The translations under genes and the position numbers were made by a program. A stretch of DNA of 64,000 nucleotides from Tillandsia leiboldiana (Eukaryota > Streptophyta > Magnoliopsida > Poales > Bromeliaceae), in NCBI GenBank assembly GCA_029204045.2, contig CM055066.1:22920120-22984119 (forward strand), read 5' to 3'. The notes beneath the pieces were generated by a model. That model saw nothing but the letters and a program-made list of their open reading frames with translations, was not told the DNA's origin and ran no database searches. Below are positions 43,598 through 55,794 of this stretch, in pieces; the stretch's first letter is position 1; the number at the start of each line of letters is the position of its first letter.

Positions 43598-45723
43598 GCT
43601 TCAGGTGGGTGCTTTGTTTTCAGAACCGGTGGACAGTTCTCTAATTCTGTATGTTAGGATGCATGCATGTCTAGGGTACACGGTATATGATTGAGAGGTA
43701 GGTAAGCTTGATAATGATAATTGTGTGATTAATTGCAAGAATAGTATCTATGTTGATGATTAGTGTAAGCTTACCTAGGATAATGTTACCCTATGTGATT
43801 TTGTAGCATGCCATGTTAGCACATAGCCGTTTATGCGATTGGTTTATGCGATGGGGCAGGATTATGTAGCTATGTGCGGATTTTACTCTGAGGAGTTATT
43901 ATGGATCGAGGATCATGGACAGGTGTAGGCATTGATGATTTTGGCATGTGGTTTACTTTCTTCTATCTTTCTTGAGGACAATGCATGCTTGTATGGACAT
44001 ATAGTTAGGCCACCTTTTACTGCTACACTACTTATTGGAACTTGACTTAGGCGAAACCATGTTATCATTTTCTCCTTCTTTGTTAGTCAGGCGGTCTGTG
44101 TTGCTCGGGTGCGAGCAGGGGTCTGGGGTAGTGTAGCCGGGACATTGGTGTCAGGGACGGGTTGTGCTGGATTGCAGTTGGCAAGGTTTTGCGGTGACCG
44201 CAAACTTTGGGCGGTTGACCGGAGGTCGGTTATAGGACTTGATTATAGACGGTAGGGTATTGCGGCAACCGCGGATATTGGGCGGTTGACCTAATATTTA
44301 TTTATGCATCAGATTGGGTATCAGATTTCTCTAGTGGACGGAGTTTCCCACTATTTGAGTACTTTTGCATCTGATTGAGGACCGGGGTCTTCTTTAGTGG
44401 TTGGGCTTTCCCACTTTGATCATAGTCATGATCTAGTCCTGCTATATAGAGATACTTGTGATACTGATGACAGAGATACTTTACTCGTGTGGGTCGCTCC
44501 CCTCGAGTGCCACTCCGGAGTAGGCGAATGATATACTGGCCAGTGAGTGCCAGACAGTGAGCATCGGTCAGTGAGTACCGATTGGTTAACAAATACTTGA
44601 GACAGCAGAGCAGGCAATACCAGTTTTACTGGTGTCACAAGATTTGGTTTATTACAGGCATTTACTTTATTGTGCACTCGTGTCAGGGGGACCGAGTGGA
44701 GTCTAGTAGCTGTATTTAGACCAGTGCTAGTGTTGTTAGGAACCGTTTGGGGATTGACGGTGGTCCCGAGGTCGTTGTGAGTTAGTCGACCGTTGTGCGA
44801 GAGGTTTGGGGATCTTGAGTCTATCCATTCTGAGAGAGAGCGTGGATTTTGACTGTAGCCTGCATGAGCCACTACTCGATAGCGAGTTAGTCCGTTTGGA
44901 CGCCCTACGTAATTCCTGCCCGTCAGCGGGAGGTGGTTGTAGGTGGGCGCAGGTATGACTGGACCAGATGTGGCAGTCAGCTCGATTGGGTCGATTGTGC
45001 ACTTCATGTGCTAGTGGTTGCATACCATTCTTTGGTTCTCCCCTTTTGAGCATTTAGATAGAGGCATGGTAGCTGTTGAGAGTCTCTAGCTTTCTTATTT
45101 CAGTCTTTACTCCTTTGGTTATCTTATGCCTCTAGTGGACTTAGTGGGCAGATCGTCGGGCCTGGTGGCGGTACCCACTGAGAACTCCCTTTTTGGCGTA
45201 GTTCTCACACCCGTTGGGGGTTTTCCCCTTCCCTTTCTTTTCTCTCATTTGTTTTGCAGAGTCTTAGCGGGTGTTGCTGATTCTGCGGTTGTTGATCGAG
45301 GCGAGGGAGTCGCGTGCTAGATCCCTACCCGTCGTTGGTGAGTAGCGGTACCCCTTCAGAGGAGAGCTTCAGTAGATTAGCTATTTTATTTTCCTCTTTT
45401 GAGAGACTGATGTAGTGAGGACATGATATGTATTGAGAGCCTGTACACTGATGTATTTATTGGAGATACCTCTCTGTTGAGTTCCGAGTTTTGTATATGA
45501 GGATATGGTATTATTATCATTTTTGGGAGATGGACATTATTGTATTATTTCCTGTTGTACAGTGGTTGATTTTAGTTTTACAGCAGATTTTCATTTATAG
45601 CTCTGATATCTATTAGCTGTAGTACTTTTCTTGCAGGTAGGACGCTTCGCCTATGCGGAGTTTGGCATAGGTTGCGGATCTGTTGGCGAGCCCGGGTCGC
45701 AGTTTTGACCCCAGGGCGTGACA
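43598..45723 (+). repeat. S5 right part
   Basis: It continues S5 after the AAAGC duplication; the joint with 24073 is supported by the uninterrupted version in E4 at 53751-53790. U5 hairpin arms are at 45650-45656 and 45665-45671. No gene in this 2.1 kb. Confidence 0.85.
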
Positions 45724-45728
45724 TTGTA

Positions 45729-47298
45729 TATGGAGCGTGGTGCTGCAGTTCCTTGGATAGGGATCTACCGCCAGAGGTGAAGTCTTGATAGAGGCGCTTG
45801 GCGCCGAGTGTGGGAGGACAGATCGGTCGGCAGAGGCATTCCCGATTTCCTTCCCCAGGGAAGTGGATTTTGAGATGCCGGGGATCGGGTGGACCCCGAT
45901 GGCAGCTTCAGCATTGGTATCAGCAGCAGCGGTAGCATGGATATGTTATCTGCTGAGGGCCGCATTCGTCGCATCAGAGTGAGCAGAGGCAGAGGTCGTG
46001 CTCCCTATGTGGTTAATCTTGATATTTTCAGGCAGACTGAGCGACGACCACTTGCATCGAGCGGATGAGTCTGTGCCGCCCGGTTGGAGGGTGACACGGT
46101 AGTCGATCGAGTTGTCGCAGGTGTGATTTCATCACAGCAGTCGGAGTTAGAGCATTTTGCATTCCTACATGGATTAGAGGCAGAGTTGTTGCCACGTACA
46201 CTAGAGGTACAGGTTCCTGTTGGTGTGGTGCACGAGGAGGAGGCTTGTGGATCATGTCCAGCGCAGTTGAGGCCACGAGTTGTATCAGAGGACTCATTGG
46301 TATTTGTGGCAGTTCGGTGTTTTGACCCTGTGCTTGAAATTGGTTAGCATAGTGCCACAGGATGTTTGACTGCGGAGAGAGAGGACTTTGATTTTCTGCG
46401 AGGCAGACAAGAGGAGGCTTGCTGGTTGAGACAGTTAGAGCGCATAGGTTGCAGCGATAGTATGAGAGGTGCTTACGGCGGCACCGGGACTCAAGGATAT
46501 CCCTGTTGCCCGTGAGATCCCGGGTGTGAGTTCCCCTGAGCTGATGATTATGCCGCCGGTTAGGGAGTTAGAGATTGAGATTGACGTGGTTTTGGGAACC
46601 GCACCAACCTCGACAGCACCTTATTGGATATCGCCAATAGAGCTGAGAGAGCCGATGGCACAGTCGCAGGATCTGATGGATTGAGGGGTCTGTTTGACCC
46701 AGTGCCACGCCGTTGATGCATGGTGGTGATGCCACGTTAGTGATACATGACAGTGAGGTTTTACTATGGTTTGAGTGCAGGCAGGTCCGGGCTTTATTTA
46801 GAACCTTTTGATGGAGTCATACTCCGGCAGTTGTTCGTCTGTGCTGCCTGTACTTATTTGGAATTATACAGCTGCGTATTTTGCCAAGACGGCGTTCTGG
46901 ACCCGGTAGGGGCATTATGAGCTCACAGTGAGGCCAATTGGATTGACTAATACCCTGCCGCCTTTATGATTTGAGGAATTGTATGTTCCAGCTGTACTTG
47001 GACGGATTGGTAGCAGTATTTTCTAAGGATATTTTGATCTACTTCCTGAGTGACTTGGAGCTTGATAAGCACTTGTGGATGGTGCTACAATGTCTGTGAG
47101 GAAGAAGCTGTATGCCAAGTTGTTGTGGTACAAGTTTTAACTTCAGAAGCTTACCTTCTTGGGCCACATTATTCTGGCCGTAGTAGCGGCGGTGGAATCT
47201 GGCCAAAGTGGATGCTATTCGAGATTGGCCGAGATCGACATTTATTGTTGAGGTGCGGAGCTTCTTGGACTGGGCAGTGTCAGCAGAGCTTGACGAAC
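45729..47298 (+). pseudogene. E4 gag C-terminus, protease and RT remnant
   Basis: Gag tail from MERG (45729). Protease remnant at 46084-46347: VAGVISSQQSELEHFAFLHG, lacking the catalytic DTGA. RT N-terminus at 46469-46683: DIPVAREIPGV, MPPVRELEIEIDVVLGTAP. A later RT piece from about 46870 includes KLYAK-like, TFLGHI-like and VEVRSFLDWAV codons in several frames. S6 interrupts at 47298. Lesions match E1 closely, for example the lost DTGA, and SFLDWAV where intact relatives have SFLGLAGYY. Non-functional. Confidence 0.85.
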
Positions 47299-50200
47299 TG
47301 TCACGCCCCGGGGTCGAAACTGCGACCCGGGCTCGCTAACAGATTCGCCATCTGTACGGAAACTGCCGTACAGACGAAGCGTCTAACCTGTAAAAAGAAA
47401 CAACTACAGTATACAGATATCAGAGCTGAAAGTAAACTACTAAAAACAGAAATCCAATCTCTGTACAACTGAAATAATACAATATCCATCTCCCCAAATA
47501 CGATCGTAATAAAAGTCCTCTGATACAAAAACCCAAAAGGGAGATATCTCCAATAAAAAACAGTGTACAAACTCTCAATACAACATATCCTCACTACAAC
47601 AGTCTCTCAAACTGTAAAATAAAATACAACTCTATACCTCACAACAAAAGTCTCTCAACAGAGAAAAAGAAGTAAACTAATCTACTGAAGCTCTCCTCTG
47701 AAGGGGGGTACCGCTACACTCCAACGACGGGTAGGGAACTAGCTCGCGACTCCATCAAAACCGGTCAGAAGGATCAGCAACTGGAGCACAGGAACAGGAA
47801 AAGAAGTCCCTGGGGAAAAACACCACGACGGGTGTGAGAACTACTTCCCACAGTAGTTCTCAGTGGGTGCCGTCAACAAGCACAACGGTCTGCCCACTAA
47901 GTCTACTAGAGGCATGAAGTAACAAAGTATACGGAAAGAAAAGAGCTGGAAAAGGATATCTCTATAGCTACTATGCCTCTGTCTGGATGCTCAAGAAATG
48001 GAACAGAAGATAATATGATGCATCTACTCACTACTAACGATAAGACACAAGTACTATGACACATGCTAGGCCATCACTCTCTCAATGTCATCCAATCTCA
48101 ATGACTGTCCCACTTTGGACCAGTCAAACAAGCCTGCGCTCATCTACTGCCACTACGCCCAAACAGGACTTGGTCTTACGTAAGGTGTCCCTCAAGGACT
48201 ATCAGAGATCTCAAGCGATCTCTAGTGTATCAACTAGTCGCATCATCGCAGCCTCGTCAGGCTCGGTATCATCATCGCACCCGGGGCGTAGCTCGAGGGG
48301 AGCGACCCCAACGAACTCAAGTAACACAAGCATCTCATAACTAGCATGAATGCCAGGCTCAGCAGGCTATAATCCACGATCAAACAGATCGGTATCTCAA
48401 AGCTCGAAACACAACTCAGTCGGAAAAGAACCTCGACTCAAATATGGAAAGCCCGAACACTCTCACGGCTATGTCGGAGAACCCTCAACGACCCAAACTC
48501 ACAACACTAACTCACTAACAGAAAGTACCACACAGCTGGGACCGCCGTCACTCCAAACGGCTTCCACAACAGAACGCCAACCACATCGGCAACTCAGGAA
48601 GGGCCGACACCATAAGGGTTTGGAAACCCGATGGGTCGGTGCTAAGAACCCTATCAAACAAGAAGAGACTCTAGGCTCCGCCTATCGAAGTTCCCGGCCC
48701 CCTTACAGTTCGGGAACACGACAACCTCGGTACAACACGCAGAAGATACCAACTAGGGCCCGAAAGTTCCGGGAGGCCGACACCCACAACCCTATCAAAC
48801 AAGAACCGGTTCCAGGCTCGGCCCCCGTGGCTTTCGTCCCGACAAAGGAATGGCCCCTAGAACCCAGACCACTCGAATCCTCACGAGTGGGGAAGTTTAC
48901 ACGAAAACGAGGTGACATTAATTACTGAAAACCATTTTCACTCAACCCACGCGGGTGAGGACTAAAAGTAGTTTCCTTTTTGAAAAACCATCTTGATTGG
49001 AGGAGAAACCCATTTTAATGATTTTTAGTTCTTTTTAAGAAAAATAGATAGAAAAATAAATGTTTACCCAAACCCCGAAGGGCTGATGACTTTGTCCAAT
49101 CAAACAAGAACAGACTTCAGCGGCCCTTCGATGCTTGGAAGGAAACATCGATAGACTAAAACCATGTGTATGTCAAAAAGGTTCTGGGTTCTAGGTCCAA
49201 CTAAAACAAGCACACAACTGCCACTAACACGGTGGCGACAGCACAATAGGGATAGAATACCTTCCGGGACTACCGTTTACCCAAACGGCTCCCGGCACAG
49301 AAAAGCGACCCACTACAACCACCAGACTCCACTCTGCTCCCAAGCACGAGTGCAAATGCATCCCATACTAAAAGAAAGTCTCGACCTATCGGCCCACTAC
49401 CCGGGCGAGGATAACACTAAGTCCAGGAATGAAAGAACAGTGTGGGTGTCTAAACATAAATAACCCTAGCCCAAATTAGGGTTTTCTACTGGTCTGGTTA
49501 CACATGCAACATATGACGGGGGTGCTAGGTCAAGTTCCAAGATAACTATATTAACAGATGATAAAAGGAATAACAATTCCTACAATCTAGCAAGCTACGC
49601 AAGGAAATACACTATCATGCATAGTCCTACATCAGTAGAATTACTGTACAGTCCATAAAACTTGGAGATAAGGCCACCCACCTCGATTTGCCACCAATTG
49701 CTCGTAGACACTTGCAATTGGCCTCCACGCGATCCGCACGCAAAACGAAGCACGGTGCCGAAACTCGCACGCAAAACGGTGCACGCCGCCGGAGTCCACA
49801 CGCAAAACGGAGCACGGTGCTAGAGACCGCACGCAGAACGGTGCACGGTGTCGGAGACCGAACGCAGAATGGAGCACAGTGCCGAAAACTGCACGCAAAA
49901 TGAAGCACGCACGCAAAACGGTGCACGGCGTCGGAGACTGCACGCAAAACGGAGCACGGTGCCGGAAACCGCACGCAAAACGGAGTCCGCACGCAAAACG
50001 GTGCACGGCGTCGGAGATCGCACGCAAAACGAAGTCCGCACGAAAAACGGTGCACGGCGTCGGAGACCGCACGCAAAACGGAGCACGGTGCCGAAAACCG
50101 CACGCAAAACGGAGTCCGCACGCAAAACGGTGCACGGCGTCGGAGACCGCACGCAAAACGGTGCAGAACACGGTCCCTAACACAGATAAGAGCAAGAGGG

Positions 50201-51372
50201 TCAATTTACTGTCCAAAAGAACGCCCCAAACTGTGCCAAAAACACCGTAAAAATAAGTACGGGACCTACCCGACTGCGCCGCCGCCGCCGAAACGCTCCG
50301 TTGGAAAACCTTGCGCGCTCCACGAAGCCCACGACGCACCGCCGCACCACCCACCATCTCCTCCCTCAATCTCCCTCTCGCTCGGGTGAAGAAGAAGGAA
50401 AAGAAAAGGAGGAGAAATGGCGCTCGGGGGAGAAAGAAGAAGAAGAAAAGAAGGAGAGAGAGAGAGGAGGTCCACGCTGCCGGTCCACGGTGCACCGCAC
50501 AAAGAGGGGGCCCAGCTGCCGGGTGGTCCACGAGGCCGGGGCGCGTGCACCGGGTCCACGCACGTGCCCCGTGCGCCAGGTGGCGTGCGGCAACGCGCCC
50601 GCCACACGGGCGCGTTACACCGCACCACCCCAGGCGCGGGACACGCGCCCGCCACACGGGCGCGCATGCCCCCGCGCCCGCGCGGGCGCCAACGGGGGCC
50701 CGCCACGTGGCGGCCCCTGCGCGATCTGCGTCGAAGGCGCGTCAGCGCCCACGTGCGTCCGTACGCCCTCGAGCCCCGCGCGCCACGCCTCGATTTGCGT
50801 GCCGCCAACCTAGGGGTTCGTGCCGCGCCGCATCGAAAAATGTGCAACTCAACCGGGCTCCGAAACAAACAAGTAAATAGTCCATTCTTAACGATTTCGC
50901 GCGCTGAATCCAAAAATGATGTCCGTTTCTCCAAATTCTCATCCGAAAATTTGCCGAATGCCCCCGGATAGCCAGTTTGATCCGATTTTCGCGCCGGGTC
51001 CAATCTAAAAATCTGATTTGCCAATTCCCAACTCTAAAAATTTCCGAAGGCAACCGGAGAGGTAAACTTTTATCCAAACTTCGCCCGGAGTCCAAATTTG
51101 ACATCTGCGTCGCGCGAAATCACCCCTAAACACCCGACGGGTCCTCCAATTCCCACGGAATCTCCTTTTTAATCCCGAAGTCCAACACTTGTGTCCAAAT
51201 TGCGCACAAACACCACCGACACACCACGCAGGCCTCCAGTGATGCAAACTAAATTCCAAATGGCACCACAAATCCATTTCTTGGGCCCGACATGCGCACA
51301 AACACTCCCAACGGCCACTAAAAGCTGTCCAACAATCAACAAACCCTACGCGGGGGATTCCGGGACCTCACA
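47299..51372 (-). mobile_element. S6: solo LTR, T-like family (4.07 kb)
   Basis: On the minus strand it starts TGTGAGGTCCCGG at 51372 and ends CCGGGGCGTGACA at 47299. It is flanked by the perfect duplication CGAAC (47294-47298 and 51373-51377). It shares with T the TGTTCTTGTTTGAT-type repeats (near 48660, 48800 and 49105). It has CACGTG at 50561, 50704 and 50750, and a perfect 8-bp U5 hairpin at 47352-47373. No internal region remains. Confidence 0.9.
49735..50165. repeat. Higher-order minisatellite, 31/31/18-bp sub-units
   Basis: Units all start CGCACGCAAAACGG. Two 31-bp types (GTGCACGGCGTCGGAGAC or AGCACGGTGCCGAAAAC tails) and an 18-bp type combine into an 80-bp higher-order unit. It lies in S6. 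It creates open frames on both strands (for example minus 49627-50657) that encode Arg/Cys or Lys/Thr repeats and are not genes. Confidence 0.9.
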
Positions 51373-51377
51373 CGAAC

Positions 51378-51565
51378 GGATGATGAGATTGAGATCAGCG
51401 CCAATTTTAGCATTGCCAGTGATGAGAGATGGATTTGCGAGTGATAGTGATGCCTCCCATAGTGGCTGTGAAGTTACCGTTGGGTTATTGTTGAGCATTT
51501 TGTATGACCCCGACAAAGCCACAGAAGTGGCGGATATCTTGAGCGGGAGAGCTATCTGGAGTTGA
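51378..51565 (+). pseudogene. E4 RNase H remnant
   Basis: It continues from 47298 after S6: RMMRLRSAPILALPV, then SDASHSG, then YDPDKATEVADILS and a stop. The middle of RNase H, with the other catalytic acids, is missing, and the same gap is present in E1. No integrase follows. Confidence 0.82.
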
Positions 51566-52098
51566 GTTTGTTGATTCCATAGCTGGCGCCGTGAGGGACC
51601 GTTGAGGTGAACAGGGCTTGAGGTTGTGTCCTTGGGGGTCCATTTTGTTGGTAGACCACAGCTGAGCAGTCCACACGGATGATCATGGAGATGGGTTTTA
51701 GGTCGCCCTGGTTGGGTTGACACTTGAGTGTGGTGTTGGTACGTGTAGCACTGGTGGTTATTTCTTTTCCCCCCCAGCTTTTGTTGGAATCCCTGAGGTC
51801 TTTTCCACGTCTCAGCTCAGGAGTGTTATACTTTTGGATCCCTCACCCGTGATTGACTCGCCCCATTTGAGATCTGCGAGTGTTTGAAGTACGAGGGATG
51901 CCCGTTGCGAATTCTGGCTCGTGAGATGAGAGGATTGCATCGCTGGGCCATGCCGTACTGGTTGATGATGTTGTTGAGGAGTAATCACGGGGAGTGAGTG
52001 GCGACTTGGGAGCTGGAGACGGTGATGATGAGTACCTACCCTTGGTATTTGAGACTCTATTTTGAGTTGTGTTAGTTTCGAGGACAAAACTTTCTTTT
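51566..52098 (+). other. E4 non-coding internal tail
   Basis: It aligns with 302-897 of E1 on the other strand (for example GTGAGGGACCGTTGAGGTG). No gene. It ends with GTTTCGAGGACAAAAC before the polypurine tract. Confidence 0.7.
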
Positions 52099-52110
52099 AG
52101 TGGGGGAGGA
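52099..52110 (+). other. E4 polypurine tract
   Basis: AGTGGGGGAGGA directly before the LTR start TGTGATGACC. Confidence 0.9.
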
Positions 52111-54375
52111 TGTGATGACCCGGATCTCCGCAGAGCTTTTGCAGTGTGATCGGCGACATCTGGAGCCATATTTCGGTGTGATGGAGGTGTTTGTGCGCAA
52201 ATCGGGCCTCAAGGTTGGAACCAGCGTGGAATTTGGATTAAGTTTACCTGTCCGGATGCCTTCGAAAAATTTTAGAAGTGGAATAGGGCAAAATGGACAT
52301 CGGATTTGGACTCAGCGCGCGAAAATGATGAAAATGGACTATTTACTTGCATTTTTCGGATCCCGGATGCCCTGTACGGATTTTGAGGCAGTGTGGTACT
52401 GTTTCGGCCGCCGGGGCAGCGCCGGCGGTGGCAGGCAGCGGCAGAGCGCGGCGACACAGCGGCGCGGGCAGAGGCGCGGACCGCACGGTCCACTGGGCGA
52501 GGCGTGCACCGGGGTTGGCCACGTGGCGGTCGCTGGTTGGCAGGTCCATGTGCGCTCGGTCCATGTGAGGAGCAGAGCAGGTGTCTCGGGCTGCGTGCGT
52601 GGCGTGGACGCCGGCAGCGCGGCGTGCGTGCACGTGGGTGCGCCGACCGAGGCGCTGACGCGGGCGCGGGGGCTCGACCATGTGTCGCGAGCGGGTTGGC
52701 CAGGCCCACTGTTTGCTGTTTGGGGCCACGTGTCGCAACCAGGTTGATTCGTGCACTGATGGTACGGGGTATGTTTTGGAGGACTGTAGCAGCCCGAATC
52801 CTTCCGGGCGCCCGAATCCTTCCAGGCGCCCGAATGTGGGGACACAGAGGGAATTATGGGAAATGTTCTGTTTTGGCTATAAATTGCCCCTTTGGCTGCT
52901 CTTTTGGCCCTTTTCCGGAGGGCTGCTGGGGGTGAGCCCTCAAGCAAACTCGTTCTTCATCTTATGCTGCATCTCTTGGTGTATTTACAGATTTTTGGAG
53001 GCCGCGACATCGGCGTTTTCTACGACGCGGCGCACTTCGACGCTTCTTGGATTTTGGCTTCTACCGTCACATTTCAGTGCACGAGACCCCCTGGATCACC
53101 CCGATGGAATTTTGAGCCAATTTTTATGGCACCGCGTTCATGAGAGGTACGCGTTAGATTTCCGTATTGGTCACTTCGTCTCATTTTGGGTTTTTGGCAT
53201 GGTTCCTGAGGCAAACTTTGACCCCTTGTACTGCTGTGAGTTTTGGGACAGCGGTGGAGTATTGTTGGATTTTCTCGGTCTACGAGCATCGGAATGAGGC
53301 GTGTAAGGACTCGATTGATATCTACGCTTCGAGAGGAGCGCACTCGTATTTTTATCGGAATTTTTGGAGGACTCTTCAAAGGTGATAATTATGCTTCTCT
53401 CGGACTGGTTTTCTACAGGATTTTGTTTGTGGATATTTCAGCATACCGCGTTGTTGTATTTATATCTTGGCCTACAGGTGTCGGAACGGGGTGTATAAAT
53501 ACTCAATTTGGATCTACTCGTCGCGAGGATCACAACCGTGATTTTTTTGGATTTTTCGGAGGGCTGCACGTAGGTGAAAAACCCTCTTCTTTGTGCTATT
53601 TTGCAAAACAGTGGGTGCGCTTTGGGGTATTTGATTAGTGTGTTGTTGTTGTGAGGTTGATCGGAGCTGAGGCTTGAGCGACTGAGTACCGAGGGTGCGG
53701 CTTCGGCGGATTTTGATAGCGTGTGACTACGCACTTCACCGACTTCGACTTTGCCTGCGGAAAGCATTTCAGGTGGGTTGCCTTGTCCCCAGAATCGGTG
53801 GACGGTTCTCTAATTATATTTAATAGAATGCCTGCGTGTTTAGGGTACATTGTTTGTGATTGAGAGGTAAGCTTAGTAATGTTGACTGTTTAAGAGAATT
53901 GCAAGATTAATATTCATGTTATATATTATGAGGACTTACATGATTCGGATATCCATGTTGGTGATTAGGGAAAGCTTACCTAAGGGATTGTTACCCTCTG
54001 TGACTTATAGCATGCATGATTAAGGTACAACTAATAGAATTGAGATGTAAGTGTGGAAAATGGCCTAGATCATGTGGATTAATGCTTACTTGATTATTGT
54101 ACATGCTTTAGAGGATTTGAGATCTAGCATTCTTGATGGCTATGTTCATGTTATACTAGATGAGATAGAGTTCATGCTCGATTACCCTTTGGCATATTTA
54201 TGCGGAATTGATATATTATAGTAACGATTTATTAGCATGCCATGTTAGCACATAGCCTTTCGTGAGGACTGATCATTCAAGGGGACAGGATGATGTAGCT
54301 ATATGTGGATATTACTCTGAGGAGTTATTATGGATTATGGATCTTGGATTATGTAGGTTATGGAATATATGGATC
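52111..54375 (+). repeat. E4 3' LTR, first 2.27 kb
   Basis: It starts TGTGATGACCCGG. U3: CACGTG at 52520 (with GTTGG 16 bp on and CGGTCCATG 16 bp further), 52631 and 52727. GGCGCCCGAAT repeats sit near 52800-52835. Leader modules lie at about 53300-53390 and 53470-53580. The stretch at 53751-53790 shows the S5-type text uninterrupted by T. K7 interrupts it after GGATC. No gene. Confidence 0.87.
52878..52885 (+). promoter_or_regulatory. TATA box of E4 3' LTR
   Basis: TATAAATT in GGCTATAAATTGCC, after the GGGCGCCCG repeats. Confidence 0.6.
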
Positions 54376-55589
54376 TGAATAGGGGAAAAACCACCTAGAG
54401 GGGGTGAATAGGTATATACAATAAACACACCAAATCGTTGCGTAAAAATAACCCAATGCGGAAAATAAATAAAGTACGCAAGATTTACGTGGAAAAGTCC
54501 GTCACAGGAGTAAAAAACCACGGGACCGATAACACGGCAAAATTCACTTGAATTAAAACACGTACAAGGTGATTTACCATAAACCTACAACTCAACCTTT
54601 TTCATACGCTCATAGTTGATCTTCTCCGCTCGCTCCGAACGCTCCTCGAATCCACGATTTGCGTCCCAACGCCGAATCCACGACGTCCAACCGTATCCAC
54701 GGTCTTCACCAATGCGGCATACCTCGATCACACGAACGCGCCTCGCTCCGAATCCACGAGAGCGGTAGCACCTTGAATCCACAAGGCCACGCGAATCCAC
54801 GCGCCGATTTTGATAAAATCGTTGATTGTTGGTGATGAAAATCCACCGAATACTTAGATCAAAGATAGATCGAAAAACACCATCTAAGTATTTACCAATT
54901 TGATTCTACAAGAAATAGGAGTTTTGAAACCCTATAATCAAATCGATCAATATAGATGAAGAAAAATGAATTAGATCTTGTTTTCCTTTCTTCTCTATAT
55001 GTGGATTTTTCTTAAAATTGGATTCTAAAATCTTAACCCTAAAAGATGAATCAAAGGGTTTATTTATAGGTTAGAAACCTTTGGAAAGAGATAGGCATAA
55101 AAAACTACCTTATCTGGAATTTTTGGGTCGACGGTCCGGACTGGAATAAGTAGGGTCCGGACTGTCGTCATTAAACAGAACTTTTCCAGAAAAACATGTT
55201 CGGGGTCCGGACTGAAATGTGGGCAGTCCGGACTGTTCATGCAAATTCCGCATGAACTAAACTATGTTCGGGGTCCGGACTGAAACAGGGGAGGCCCGGA
55301 CTGAAATTCCGCATGAACTAAACTATGTTCGGGGTCCGGACTGGAATGCCCTAATCCGGATCCTGAACATATTACATGCCCATTTTTTGATTTTTATGCA
55401 ATTAAAAATTCATCCAAATGTTTCTACACTATAAGAAAGTATTCGGATCACCAAAATTATTTAGTTAAACATACCTGATCCTTTTGAATTCTTTCTTCTT
55501 GAGATTGATGCATGTGATCCACAATTCTTCAACTTCAATCTTCAAGACTTAACCACTTCACGAAATACGCCAAAATAAAATCCTTAACA
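54376..55589 (-). repeat. K7 copia LTR (1.21 kb)
   Basis: Boundaries TG..CA as above. It contains six exact GTCCGGAC palindromes (55134-55341), partly through a repeated block starting GCATGAACTAAACTATG (about 55250 and 55311). Confidence 0.8.
55134..55341. promoter_or_regulatory. GTCCGGAC palindrome cluster, 6 copies
   Basis: Exact at 55134, 55155, 55205, 55226, 55273 and 55334, usually as GGTCCGGACTG; one more copy is degenerate (GCCCGGAC). Confidence 0.7.
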
Positions 55590-55605
55590 ATCTCCCCCTT
55601 TGGTG
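55590..55605 (-). other. K7 polypurine tract
   Basis: The minus strand reads CACCAAAGGGGGAGAT before the LTR start TGTTAAGG. Confidence 0.85.
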
Positions 55606-55794
55606 GTTTCGTGAGAAAACAAAATCCACTCAAAAGAAATCAAAAAGATATTTTTGTTGTTATCACCATACAACAAAAATTTACAAAAATGATCCAAATA
55701 AAAATACAAGAGATAAACTCCTAAAACAGACTCTAGACTTAGACGTTTGTACTCTCTGCAAAAGAAATAATTCTTGACAAAAGAAATCGTTAGA
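55606..55794 (-). other. K7 non-coding internal sequence
   Basis: AT-rich, no frame of note. It ends in TTAGA, the S8 target duplication, and continues at 59353. Confidence 0.65.

Larger units (their letters stand above)
21968..45723 (+). mobile_element. S5: solo LTR, family B, split by T
   Basis: Left part 21968-24073 (starts TGTGGTGACC), right part 43598-45723 (ends CAGGGCGTGACA), about 4.2 kb together. It is flanked by the perfect duplication TTGTA (21963-21967 and 45724-45728). There is no internal region, so the rest was lost by LTR-LTR recombination. U3 has CACGTG at 22524, 22605 and 22715, a TATA box at 22956, and three leader modules between about 23360 and 23850. Confidence 0.88.
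20057..54375 (+). mobile_element. E4: outer host Ty3/gypsy element, family B
   Basis: Pieces in order: 5' LTR tail 20057-21043, primer site, gag remnant to 21967, [S5 with T inside], gag/protease/RT remnant 45729-47298, [S6], RNase H remnant and tail 51378-52098, polypurine tract, 3' LTR from 52111. The 3' LTR is interrupted by K7 at 54376 and continues outside the window. Every interruption closes perfectly on a 5-bp duplication (TTGTA for S5, CGAAC for S6). E4 is the oldest element here by nesting order. Confidence 0.88.

Noticed and set aside
49735..50165. CRISPR-like array of repeats
   Set aside because: The units are contiguous with no unique spacers, the genome is a plant's, and there are no cas genes.
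49641..50657. 338-codon Arg/Cys-rich minus-strand frame
   Set aside because: It spans the 80-bp higher-order tandem repeat of S6; the plus strand is open as well.
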